Below are positions 1 through 6,821 of a stretch of 64,000 nt of DNA, piece by piece; the first letter of the stretch is position 1, and each line of letters begins with the position of its first letter. Source of the stretch: UBA6054 sp964522095 (lineage in GTDB: Bacteria; Planctomycetota; Phycisphaerae; Phycisphaerales; UBA1924); assembly GCA_964522095.1 (NCBI GenBank), contig CAZFSO010000001.1:30464-94463 (forward strand), read 5' to 3'. The position numbers and the translations under genes are program-made. Under the pieces are notes generated by a model, which saw only the letters and a program-made list of their open reading frames with translations, was not told where the DNA came from and made no database searches.

Positions 1-393
1 GTTGGTCACGACGGCGTAGACGACGACGTCGGCGCCGACGGCCTTCCCGAGTTCGGAGATGCTCATGCGGTCGCCGTGGCGTTCCTTGGAGGCGGCGCTG
101 AGGATGGTGCGCGAGTCGATGACGTCGGCGACGACCTCTTTCTCGAGCAGCGTGCGGGAGGCGACGTCGGCCGTCTCGTAGCGCAGGCGGCGCTGGGCGA
201 TCTTGCTGGACGGGTCGTCGATGAAGACGACGACGCTCTTCTCGGGGTCGAGGGTGTGGACGGGCTCGACCTTGCCGGGGCCGTGGACGGCGTAGTGGAT
301 CGGGGCGATCACGTTGCAGCCGGGGACGAGGGCTGCGGTCGCGCCGACGCAGATGGTCAGCAGCGCGGTCGGGGCGGTGAGTCGGATGGGCAT
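1..393 (-). CDS. Lipoprotein of unknown function (partial, cut by window edge)
   Basis: The ATG is at 393 and the frame runs open off the left edge, giving 131 visible codons. The N-terminus is a hydrophobic signal ending in the lipobox VPGC with the acylated Cys at about residue 26, so the product should be a membrane-anchored lipoprotein. After it come a beta-rich segment (KSVVVFIDD) and a segment ending in GADVVVYAVV. The next gene (420-1094), 26 bp upstream, has the same plan: lipobox, a KSFAVV-type strand, a variable middle, then a MLGVERLVVIEIIEY-type strand. The two look like tandem paralogs, probably cotranscribed. No catalytic motif is visible and function is unknown. Confidence 0.75.
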   Translation of the reverse strand, partial: MPIRLTAPTALLTICVGATAALVPGCNVIAPIHYAVHGPGKVEPVHTLDPEKSVVVFIDDPSSKIAQRRLRYETADVASRTLLEKEVVADVIDSRTILSAASKERHGDRMSISELGKAVGADVVVYAVVTN

Positions 394-419
394 GGGGCGT
401 TCCTTCGTCCGCTGGCGGC

Positions 420-1094
420 TCAGTAGGGCAGGGCGTTGGGCTCTTCGTGGTCGTAGAAGAGCCACGCGATGCGGTTGACAAGGCGGTTGGACAGTTCGCT
501 GGTGACGGCGGCCTCCGGGATGTCGGTGCGCATGAAGCCGCGGGCGTCGGGGAAGGTCACGCGGATGGCCTTCTCGTAGACCGGGTCGTCGGGCAGGCCG
601 GAGTCGGACTCGTAGACGGTGACGAGGACGGAGGCGACGCCGTCCCAGACGTACTGGTTGCCGGGCTCGTGGAGCGAGTACTCGATGATCTCAATCACGA
701 CGAGGCGTTCGACGCCGAGCATCTCGGCGACCTCGCCACGGGTCAGCGCGGGCCAGTGGGGCGCGTTGTAGAGGACGGTCAGCAGGTCGGCGCTGGGGAT
801 GGCGTACGACGGCGCGGCGTTGACGATCAGGCGGTCGTTGACGCGCTGGATGAGGCGGGCGGTCAGGCCGGGGTGGTCGGCCTCCATCATGCGGCTGCCG
901 GTCGCGACGACGGCGAAGGACTTGCCCGCCAGGCCGGTGTACTCGGCCTGGTGCTCGCTCTTGCCGGTTCGGTGGTAGGACTCGGCCATGCCGCCGATGG
1001 TGGCCGGGATGAAGCAGCCGGGCAGGGCCAGGCTGGCGGCGGCGATGCACGCGCCCAGGGCGGCGGCGCGGAGCGGGGATCGAAAGTTGGGCAT
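420..1094 (-). CDS. Lipoprotein of unknown function, paralog of the neighbouring partial gene
   Basis: About 224 aa from the ATG at 1094. That start puts a classic lipoprotein signal (hydrophobic run, LPGC lipobox, Cys27) at the N-terminus; a longer in-frame start at 1142 would bury it and overlap the upstream gene. The mature part is mixed alpha/beta, with a KSFAVVATG strand near residue 60 and a LVVIEIIEY strand near residue 135. Membrane attachment follows from the lipobox; the role is unknown. It lies 32 bp downstream of the DUF2752 gene and 26 bp upstream of a related lipoprotein gene, so an operon is likely. Confidence 0.8.
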   Translation of the reverse strand: MPNFRSPLRAAALGACIAAASLALPGCFIPATIGGMAESYHRTGKSEHQAEYTGLAGKSFAVVATGSRMMEADHPGLTARLIQRVNDRLIVNAAPSYAIPSADLLTVLYNAPHWPALTRGEVAEMLGVERLVVIEIIEYSLHEPGNQYVWDGVASVLVTVYESDSGLPDDPVYEKAIRVTFPDARGFMRTDIPEAAVTSELSNRLVNRIAWLFYDHEEPNALPY

Positions 1095-1126
1095 GCGTCG
1101 GTCCCCTTGGGGCGTCTGTGGAGGCG

Positions 1127-1594
1127 TCAGAACCCGTTCCAACTGAGGATCTTATAGACCCAGGCGGCCAGGAGGCCGGCGATCACGAGGCCCACCGTTC
1201 GCGGGCGTGCGAGCCACGCCGTCGCAGCGCCGATCCGGCTGCCGGTCAGGGCGGCGTGGGCGGCCAGCCAGAACGCGGCTGCGGTGGCCAGGCTGAGGGC
1301 CGCGCCGGCGGGCTGGGTGCGGAAGGCGGCGAGCCATTGGCCCTCGCCGGCGTGGGAGAACGCGGTGGTCATGCCGCAGGTCAGGCAGGGCTTGTCGAAC
1401 CAGACCGCCCAGGAGCAGGGGGGCAGGCCGATCTGGGTGTGCGTGCCGTGGCCTTTGGCGGCGGGGTCGAGCCAGGCGGCGATGACGAGGACGGTCAGGG
1501 TGGCGAGGGCGACGGCGCCGGCCGCGAGCCGCTCGCCCGGCCCGGCGCGCCTCGGGGCGGGCGTGCTGAGCATGGTCGGCGTGGTGGTCGGCAT
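1127..1594 (-). CDS. DUF2752-family membrane protein
   Basis: About 155 aa from the ATG at 1594. Three hydrophobic segments are visible (near residues 20-40, 85-110 and 125-150). The central CLTCGMTTAF, preceded by a Trp/Phe-rich segment (CSWAVWFDKP), is the hallmark of the DUF2752 family of small inner-membrane proteins. No biochemical role is established for the family. An upstream in-frame start at 1699 was rejected because the extra residues are low-complexity Pro/Ser/Arg encoded by the repeat tract at 1659-1742. Followed closely by two lipoprotein genes in the same direction. Confidence 0.8.
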   Translation of the reverse strand: MPTTTPTMLSTPAPRRAGPGERLAAGAVALATLTVLVIAAWLDPAAKGHGTHTQIGLPPCSWAVWFDKPCLTCGMTTAFSHAGEGQWLAAFRTQPAGAALSLATAAAFWLAAHAALTGSRIGAATAWLARPRTVGLVIAGLLAAWVYKILSWNGF

Positions 1595-1658
1595 GGACTG
1601 GTGGATGTACGCCGTGAGTGGGCGGGGGGATGCGGCCGGGGTTTGGGGAAGGGGGGCT

Positions 1659-1742
1659 GACGGGCTGGAAGCCCGTCCTTCCGGGCTTGCCCGTCCCATC
1701 GGGCCGGCCCGTTCCAGCGGGCTTGTCCGTCCCGCCGGGCTT
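1659..1742. repeat. Short palindrome plus three-copy 18-bp tandem repeat
   Basis: A 19-bp palindromic element (GACGGGCT-gga-AGCCCGTC, 1659-1677) is followed by three 18-bp units at 1681-1698, 1699-1716 and 1717-1734 with rough consensus CGGGCTTGYCCGTYCC, plus a partial unit at 1735-1742 that overlaps the nuoA stop codon. The palindrome also occurs as an inverted pair at 6712-6770 and in degenerate form at 18238-18258. Confidence 0.8.
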
Positions 1743-2136
1743 AGTCGAACTTGAAGACGCCCTTGCGGAAGCCGTAGACGTAGGCGACGAGGGTGGTGAA
1801 GAGGAAGAAGAGGATGCGGCCGAGCCAGACGAGGCTCTGCTCGCTCTGGGCGTCGAGGAGGGTGTAGGTGGCGGCCCAGGGGTAGAGGAAGACGACCTCG
1901 ACGTCGAAGACGAGGAAGACCATGGCGATGAGGTAGAACCGCACGTTGAAGCGCTTGCGGGCGGTGCCGACGGGGGTCATGCCGGACTCGTAGGTCTCGC
2001 CCTTGCGGGCGCCGGCGCGGCGGGGGCCCAGGAGGAACGAGCCGACGACGTTGATGACCGCGAAGCCGATGGCGGCGAGGATCATCAGGAAGATCGGCAG
2101 GTAGGGGGCGGGGTCGGCGTAGGCGAGTGTGGTCAC
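1741..2136 (-). CDS. nuoA: NADH-quinone oxidoreductase subunit A
   Basis: 131 aa from a GTG at 2136 preceded by a GGAGAGA ribosome-binding site. NuoA is a small membrane subunit of respiratory complex I, which transfers electrons from NADH to quinone and pumps protons. Three membrane helices are visible (about residues 10-32, 63-85 and 95-118), and the FLVFDVEVVFLYPWA stretch is the family signature. Length is normal (about 120-140). Oddly, no other nuo gene is near; the downstream genes are DUF2752 and lipoproteins, so the rest of complex I must be elsewhere. It is divergent from groEL1, with a 382-bp region between. Confidence 0.93.
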   Translation of the reverse strand: MTTLAYADPAPYLPIFLMILAAIGFAVINVVGSFLLGPRRAGARKGETYESGMTPVGTARKRFNVRFYLIAMVFLVFDVEVVFLYPWAATYTLLDAQSEQSLVWLGRILFFLFTTLVAYVYGFRKGVFKFD

Positions 2137-2518
2137 GGCTCTCTCCGGCTCTGGTGGCCCGGCTCGCCGAGCCGGTTCCGGTGTCCTTCCCTGGACGGGG
2201 CTGATGATAGCGGGGCGCGTGTGGAGGGGGGAGGGGCGGGAGGGGGAGGAAGGCGTGGGATGAGCGTCAGGAACGCCACGATTCGAGGGCTCACCGTGGT
2301 CGCGGGAAGGGCCGCCTGCCGGATTGGCAGGCGGGCGGGGGGGCGTGGCGCGGGCAGGCAGGCGGGTGGGCGCGGGGTTGCGTCGCGGGGGCGCGGGCGG
2401 TGGGTCGCGGGTTGGCATCCTGTTTGCCTTTGTGACCTGACCGCCGGTCCGGTTCGGGCCGGGGAGAGCGTTGATCTTGCCGCGGGCGTCGGACGCCCGC
2501 TTCCTGGAGAACTCGTCC
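2137..2518. other. Divergent intergenic region between nuoA and groEL1
   Basis: No gene is seen. It must hold promoters for nuoA (minus) and groEL1 (plus). A perfect 9-bp hairpin (CCGCCTGCC at 2312-2320, GGCAGGCGG at 2326-2334) and purine-rich tracts around 2223-2262 are present. I looked for a CIRCE operator (TTAGCACTC-N9-GAGTGCTAA) and did not find one, so HrcA control in the usual form is not supported. GGAGA at 2506-2510 serves as the groEL1 ribosome-binding site. Confidence 0.6.
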
Positions 2519-4261
2519 ATGGCATCCAAAGAACTGACGTTTGACCTTGAGGCCCGGCAGGCGCTGCTCGCCGGGGTGGAGAAACTGGCCTCGGCCGTGA
2601 AGGCGACGCTGGGCCCGCGCGGGCGCAACGCGGTCATCGACAAGTCCTGGGGCGGCCCGACCGTGACCAAGGACGGGGTGACGGTGGCCGAGGAGGTCGA
2701 ACTGTCGAACAAGGCCGAGAACATGGGGGCCCGGCTGGTCAAGGAGGCGTCGAGCAAGACCTCCGACGTGGCCGGCGACGGCACGACGACCGCGACGGTG
2801 CTGGCCGAGGCGCTGTTCAAGGAGGGCCTGCGGTACATCGCCGCGGGCGTGGACGCGAACGGGCTGGTGCGGGGGATGAAGAAGGGCATCGAGTTGGCGG
2901 CGGCGTCGATCGACTCGATGGCCAAGCCGGTCAACGGCAAGAAGGACATCCAGTCCGTCGCGACGATCTCGGCCAACAACGACCCGGAGACGGGCAAGAT
3001 CATGGCCGACGCCTTCGAGCGGGTGGGCAAGGACGGCGTGATCACGGTCGAGGAGGGCAAGGGCCTGGAGACCGAGGTCACGGTGGTCGAGGGCATGCAG
3101 TTCGACCGCGGGTACCTCTCGCCGAACTTCGTGACCGACGTGGAGGACATGACGGTCGAGTTCGACAAGGCCCTGGTGCTGGTGCACGAGGACAAGATCG
3201 ACAACATCGCCAAACTGGTGCCGCTGCTCGAGAAGGTCATGGGGGCCAAGAAGCCGCTGGTGATCATCGCCGAGGACGTGACGGGCGAGGCGCTGAGCAC
3301 GCTGGTGATCAACAAACTGCGCGGCACGCTGCAGGTCGCGGCGGTCAAGGCCCCGGGCTTCGGCGACCGTCGCAAGGCGATGCTGCAGGACATCGCGGTG
3401 CTGACCGGCGGCACGGCGATCATGAAGGACCTGGGCATCGAACTCGACAAGGTCGAACTGGCCCAACTCGGCCTGGCCAAGAAGATCGAGATCACCGCGG
3501 ACAACACCACGATCATCGAGGGCGCCGGCGACACCAAGGACATCCAGGCCCGGATCGAGCAGATCCGGCGGGAGATCGAGACCTCGACCAGCGACTACGA
3601 CCGCGAGAAACTCCAGGAGCGCCTGGCGAAGCTGGCCGGCGGCGTGGCGCAGATCAGCGTCGGCGCCGGCTCCGAGGCCGAACTCAAGGAGAAGAAGGCC
3701 CGCGTCGAGGACGCCCTGCACGCCACCCGGGCGGCGGTCGCCGAGGGCATCGTCGCCGGCGGCGGCGTGTCGTTCATCCGCGCCCGCAAGGCCATCGAGA
3801 AGAGCAAGGAGTGGGCGGCGGTCTTCGGCAAGGCGACCGAGATCACCTCGCACGAGGTCGGCCAGGTCCGGTACGACTTCGCGGCCGGGCTGAACGTGGT
3901 CTACAAGGCGCTGGCGGTGCCGACCGCGACCATCGCGGACAACGCCGGGGCCAAGGGCTCGGTGGTGGTCTCGAAGGTTGAGCAGGCCGAGAGCGACTCG
4001 TTCGGCTACAACGCCCTGACCGACACCTACGAGGACCTGATCAAGTCCGGGGTGATCACGCCCGCCAAGGTCGACCGCAGCGCGCTGCAGAACGCCGGCT
4101 CGGTGGCGGCCATCCTGCTGGCGGCCGACTGCATCGTCACCGAGAAGCCCGAGCCCAAGGGCACGGCCCCCGCCGGTGGCGGCATGGGCGGCGGGATGGG
4201 TGGCATGGGCGGGATGGGTGGCATGGGCGGCATGCCGGGCATGGGCGGGATGGGCTTCTGA
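2519..4261 (+). CDS. groEL: Chaperonin GroEL (copy 1)
   Basis: 580 aa from the ATG at 2519, preceded by GGAGA. This is the 60-kDa chaperonin subunit, which forms the double-ring ATP-driven folding chamber in the cytoplasm. The ATP-site motif DGTTTATVL (about residues 86-95), VVEGMQFDRGYLSP near 190 and KAPGFGDRRKAMLQD near 280 are all present. The C-terminus carries the classic GGM-repeat tail ending GGMGF, which projects into the ring cavity in known GroELs. It is followed 56 bp later by groES, the reverse of the common groES-groEL order. A second groEL (5086-6699) lacks the tail. Confidence 0.97.
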   Translation: MASKELTFDLEARQALLAGVEKLASAVKATLGPRGRNAVIDKSWGGPTVTKDGVTVAEEVELSNKAENMGARLVKEASSKTSDVAGDGTTTATVLAEALFKEGLRYIAAGVDANGLVRGMKKGIELAAASIDSMAKPVNGKKDIQSVATISANNDPETGKIMADAFERVGKDGVITVEEGKGLETEVTVVEGMQFDRGYLSPNFVTDVEDMTVEFDKALVLVHEDKIDNIAKLVPLLEKVMGAKKPLVIIAEDVTGEALSTLVINKLRGTLQVAAVKAPGFGDRRKAMLQDIAVLTGGTAIMKDLGIELDKVELAQLGLAKKIEITADNTTIIEGAGDTKDIQARIEQIRREIETSTSDYDREKLQERLAKLAGGVAQISVGAGSEAELKEKKARVEDALHATRAAVAEGIVAGGGVSFIRARKAIEKSKEWAAVFGKATEITSHEVGQVRYDFAAGLNVVYKALAVPTATIADNAGAKGSVVVSKVEQAESDSFGYNALTDTYEDLIKSGVITPAKVDRSALQNAGSVAAILLAADCIVTEKPEPKGTAPAGGGMGGGMGGMGGMGGMGGMPGMGGMGF

Positions 4262-4317
4262 TCGTCTCACAAACACAAAGCACACGCACGCGGCACGCGT
4301 GATCGGAGAACATCGCA

Positions 4318-4605
4318 ATGGCAGTCAAGCCTCTCGAAGACCGCATCCTCGTCAAGCCCATCGAAGCGGCCAAGCAGACCGCGTCGGGCCTCTACCTCCC
4401 CGAGTCGAGCACCGAGAAGCCCATCCAGGGCAAGGTCGTGGCCGTGGGCCCGGGCAAGCGCCTGGACAACGGCACGCTCGCGTCGATGTCCATCGCGGTG
4501 GGCAACACCGTCGTGTACGGCAAGTACGCCGGCACGGAGGTGGAGATCGAGGGGGTGGACCATTTGATTTTGCGGGAGACGGAGGTTCTGGGGGTCGTGG
4601 GCTGA
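4318..4605 (+). CDS. groES: Co-chaperonin GroES
   Basis: 95 aa, normal for the 10-kDa lid of GroEL. It starts KPLEDRILVKP and has the mobile-loop region TASGLYLPES (about residues 21-30) that docks on GroEL, followed by GKVVAVGPGK; it ends LRETEVLGVV. Located between groEL1 and an inserted four-helix-bundle gene. Only one groES is present for two groELs, so it may serve both rings (inference). The ATG follows GGAGAACATCGCA, which gives a reasonable ribosome-binding site. Confidence 0.96.
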   Translation: MAVKPLEDRILVKPIEAAKQTASGLYLPESSTEKPIQGKVVAVGPGKRLDNGTLASMSIAVGNTVVYGKYAGTEVEIEGVDHLILRETEVLGVVG

Positions 4606-4613
4606 AGTGAGAA

Positions 4614-4640
4614 GGGACTAGGGACTGGCCACTAGCCACT
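4614..4640. repeat. Left inverted repeat flanking the four-helix-bundle gene
   Basis: The 27 bp just after groES include TAGGGACTGGCCACTAGCC. Read on the opposite strand, the region after the four-helix gene (5025-5060) gives TAGGGATCGGCCACTGGCC, so the gene is bounded by an imperfect inverted repeat of about 22 bp. The left copy also has an internal tandem GGGACTAGGGACT. Confidence 0.7.
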
Positions 4641-4655
4641 TGAGATAGGAAGCGG

Positions 4656-5033
4656 ATGGGCATCGAATCGTACAAGGATCTTGATGCCTGGAAACTTTCG
4701 ATCCGCGTGACTCGTTTCGTCTATCGGGCTTCCGAGAAGTTCCCGCCGGATGAACGGTTTGGGCTCACAAGCCAGATCCGGCGGGCGGCCGTTTCCGTCC
4801 CGTCGAACATCGCGGAGGGCTGGGGTCGCGGTACGACCTCCGACTACGCCCGGTTCCTCCGGATGGCACGGGGCTCCCTGTACGAAGTCGAAACCCAGTG
4901 CGTTGTTGCTCGCGAACTGGGATTCATGGATGACGAGGTTTTTCGGGCAATGGACGAGGTGATCTCGGAATGCGGGCGTGTGCTCGCCGGGTTGCTTCGG
5001 AGCATCGAGAAGAAGATCAAGCTCGGTCCCTGA
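4656..5033 (+). CDS. Four-helix bundle protein, 23S rRNA intervening-sequence (S23) family
   Basis: 125 aa. The start SYKDLDAWKLSIRV, the core LTSQIRRAAVSVPSNIAEG (about residues 38-56) and the following YARFLRMARGSLYEVETQ are diagnostic of the family first found inside 23S rRNA intervening sequences of Leptospira and now known as free-standing genes in many bacteria. The fold is a four-helix bundle that assembles as a pentamer; the cellular role is not known. Here it is not inside an rRNA gene but breaks the groES-groEL2 interval, and it is bounded by imperfect inverted repeats (4614-4640, 5025-5060), which suggests it arrived as a small mobile cassette. Confidence 0.92.
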   Translation: MGIESYKDLDAWKLSIRVTRFVYRASEKFPPDERFGLTSQIRRAAVSVPSNIAEGWGRGTTSDYARFLRMARGSLYEVETQCVVARELGFMDDEVFRAMDEVISECGRVLAGLLRSIEKKIKLGP

Positions 5034-5060
5034 TCCCTAGTGGCCAGTGGCCGATCCCTA
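5025..5060. repeat. Right inverted repeat flanking the four-helix-bundle gene
   Basis: It overlaps the stop codon of the four-helix gene (5031-5033) and contains CTAGTGGCCAGTGGCCGATC followed by CCTA. On the reverse strand it matches the element at 4614-4640 with two or three differences. Together they bracket the gene almost exactly. Confidence 0.7.
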
Positions 5061-5085
5061 CTGTGAACTCCGAAGGAGTGAACGC

Positions 5086-6699
5086 ATGGCAAGCAAGCAG
5101 ATCATGTTCGAGGACAAGGCGCTCCTCGCGATGAAGCGGGGCGTCGACAAGTTGGCCGACGCCGTCAAGTGCACCATGGGGCCCGCGGGCCGTCACGTGG
5201 TGATCGAGAAGTCGTTCGGCGGGCCGCACGTGACCAAGGACGGCGTGAGCGTCGCCAAGGAGATCGAACTGCCCGAGCGGTTCGAGTCGATGGGCGCCAA
5301 GATGGTCTACCAGGTGGCCAAGAAGACGGCCGACAAGGCCGGCGACGGGACCACCTCGGCCACGGTGCTCGCCCAGGCGATCTTCACCGAGGGGCTCAAG
5401 GTGGTCGCGTCGGGCGCGAACCCGGTGCACGTGCAGCGCGGCATCAACGCGGCGGCCCAGGTCGTGTCCGAGGCGATCGACAAGATGGCGGTGCCCTGCA
5501 AGGGCAAGGCGGATTACAAGAAGGTCGCCACGGTCAGCGCCAACCACGACGAGACCATCGGCGAACTGATCGCCGAGGCGATCGCCAAGGTCGGGGCCGA
5601 GGGCGTGGTCGAGGTCGAGGACGGCAAGTCCAACGAGACCACGCTCGAGTACGTCGAGGGCATGCAGTTCGACAAGGGCTACCTGTCGCCGTACTTCATG
5701 ACCGACCCCAAGACCGGCGAGGCGGTGCTCGAGGACGCGCTGATCCTCATCCACGAGAAGAAGATCGCCAACCTGGCTGACCTGCTGCCCCTGCTCAACA
5801 AGGTGGCCACCAGCGGCAAGCCGCTGCTGATCATCGCCGAGGACGTGGAGAACGAGGCGCTGGCGGCCCTGGTCGTCAACCGCCTGCGCGGCACGCTGAA
5901 CATCGCGGCGGTCAAGGCCCCGGGCTTCGGCGACCGGCGCAAGGCCATGCTGCAGGACATCGCGATCCTGACCGGCGGCACGTACTTCTCCGAGGACCTG
6001 GGGCGCAGCCTCGAGTCGATCGAACTCAAGGAACTCGGTTCGGCCAAGAAGATCGTGGTCAACAAGGACTCGACCACGGTCATCCAGGGCGCCGGCAAGA
6101 AGAAGGACATCGAGGCCCGGGCCGCCCAGATCAAGGCCCAGCACGACAAGTCCACCAGCGACTACGACCGCGAGAAACTGATGGAGCGTCACGCCAAACT
6201 CACCGGCGGCGTGGCGATCATCAGCGTCGGCGGCGCGACCGAGCAGGCCATGAAGGCCACCAAGGACCTGGTCGACGACGCCCTGCACGCGACGCGCGCG
6301 GCCGCCAAGGAGGGCTTCGTGGCCGGCGGCGGCGTGGCACTGATCCGCTGCGTGGACGCCGTCGAGGCCGCGGCGAAGAAGGCCAAGGGTGACGAGCGCT
6401 TCGGCTTCGAGATCGTGGCCCGGGCGCTGACCGCCCCCGCGTGGCAGATCGCCAGCAACGCCGGCTACGACGGCGACCTGGCGGTCGAGACCGTGCGCGA
6501 GGAGTCGGGCGCGATGGGGCTGGACGCGGCGACGGGCGAGTACGTCGACCTGGTCAAGGCGGGCATCATCGACCCGGCGCTGGTCGCCAAGAGCGCGGTG
6601 GTCAACGCCGCGTCCGTGGCCGGCCTGATGCTGACGACCGACGTCATGCTGACGGAACTGAAGGAGGACACCGAGCCGGTCGCCGGCGCGGTGAGCTGA
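5086..6699 (+). CDS. groEL: Chaperonin GroEL (copy 2, no GGM tail)
   Basis: 537 aa from the ATG at 5086, with a strong AAGGAG site at 5072-5077; an upstream in-frame start at 5047 would run into the inverted repeat and is rejected. A full-length chaperonin with DGTTSATVL, VEGMQFDKGYLSP and KAPGFGDRRKAMLQD motifs. It differs from copy 1 by lacking the C-terminal GGM tail and ends in an acidic/Ala stretch (KEDTEPVAGAVS). Tail-less second GroELs are known in bacteria with several chaperonins and may take different clients (family knowledge). It is followed by an inverted repeat and dnaJ. Confidence 0.96.
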   Translation: MASKQIMFEDKALLAMKRGVDKLADAVKCTMGPAGRHVVIEKSFGGPHVTKDGVSVAKEIELPERFESMGAKMVYQVAKKTADKAGDGTTSATVLAQAIFTEGLKVVASGANPVHVQRGINAAAQVVSEAIDKMAVPCKGKADYKKVATVSANHDETIGELIAEAIAKVGAEGVVEVEDGKSNETTLEYVEGMQFDKGYLSPYFMTDPKTGEAVLEDALILIHEKKIANLADLLPLLNKVATSGKPLLIIAEDVENEALAALVVNRLRGTLNIAAVKAPGFGDRRKAMLQDIAILTGGTYFSEDLGRSLESIELKELGSAKKIVVNKDSTTVIQGAGKKKDIEARAAQIKAQHDKSTSDYDREKLMERHAKLTGGVAIISVGGATEQAMKATKDLVDDALHATRAAAKEGFVAGGGVALIRCVDAVEAAAKKAKGDERFGFEIVARALTAPAWQIASNAGYDGDLAVETVREESGAMGLDAATGEYVDLVKAGIIDPALVAKSAVVNAASVAGLMLTTDVMLTELKEDTEPVAGAVS

Positions 6700-6711
6700 C
6701 ATCTCTTGACA

Positions 6712-6770
6712 GTGGGACGGGCTTCCAGCCCGTCTCTCGGAAAGACAGACGGGCTGGAAGCCCGTCCCAC
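6712..6770. repeat. Perfect 24-bp inverted repeat between groEL2 and dnaJ
   Basis: Arms 6712-6735 and 6747-6770 are perfect reverse complements with an 11-nt loop. Each arm itself contains the small palindrome GACGGGCT-gga-AGCCCGTC (or its complement) seen at 1659. In RNA it would be a very stable hairpin and may act as a terminator or processing barrier between groEL2 and dnaJ, but no T tract follows. Confidence 0.85.
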
Positions 6771-6821
6771 CTCAGACAGAGACATCCCGGGCCCTCGCCG
6801 GACACGGCCAGGGCCCGATTC

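Noticed and set aside
2137..2518. Possible CIRCE heat-shock operator upstream of groEL1
   Set aside because: No TTAGCACTC/GAGTGCTAA inverted repeat is present.
1741..3543. A 600-codon minus-strand frame joining nuoA to sequence antisense to groEL1
   Set aside because: Only the last 131 codons are nuoA; the rest is antisense to groEL1 plus intergenic DNA with no signature. The GTG at 2136 has a good ribosome-binding site.
4186..4258. Short GGM-coding tandem repeat at the groEL1 3' end
   Set aside because: It encodes the normal GroEL C-terminal tail, not an independent repeat element.
5017..6702. A long minus-strand open frame (about 560 codons) across groEL2
   Set aside because: It is the antisense of groEL2; composition is Arg/His/Leu/Gly/Asp-rich and typical of a GC-rich shadow frame, with no motif.
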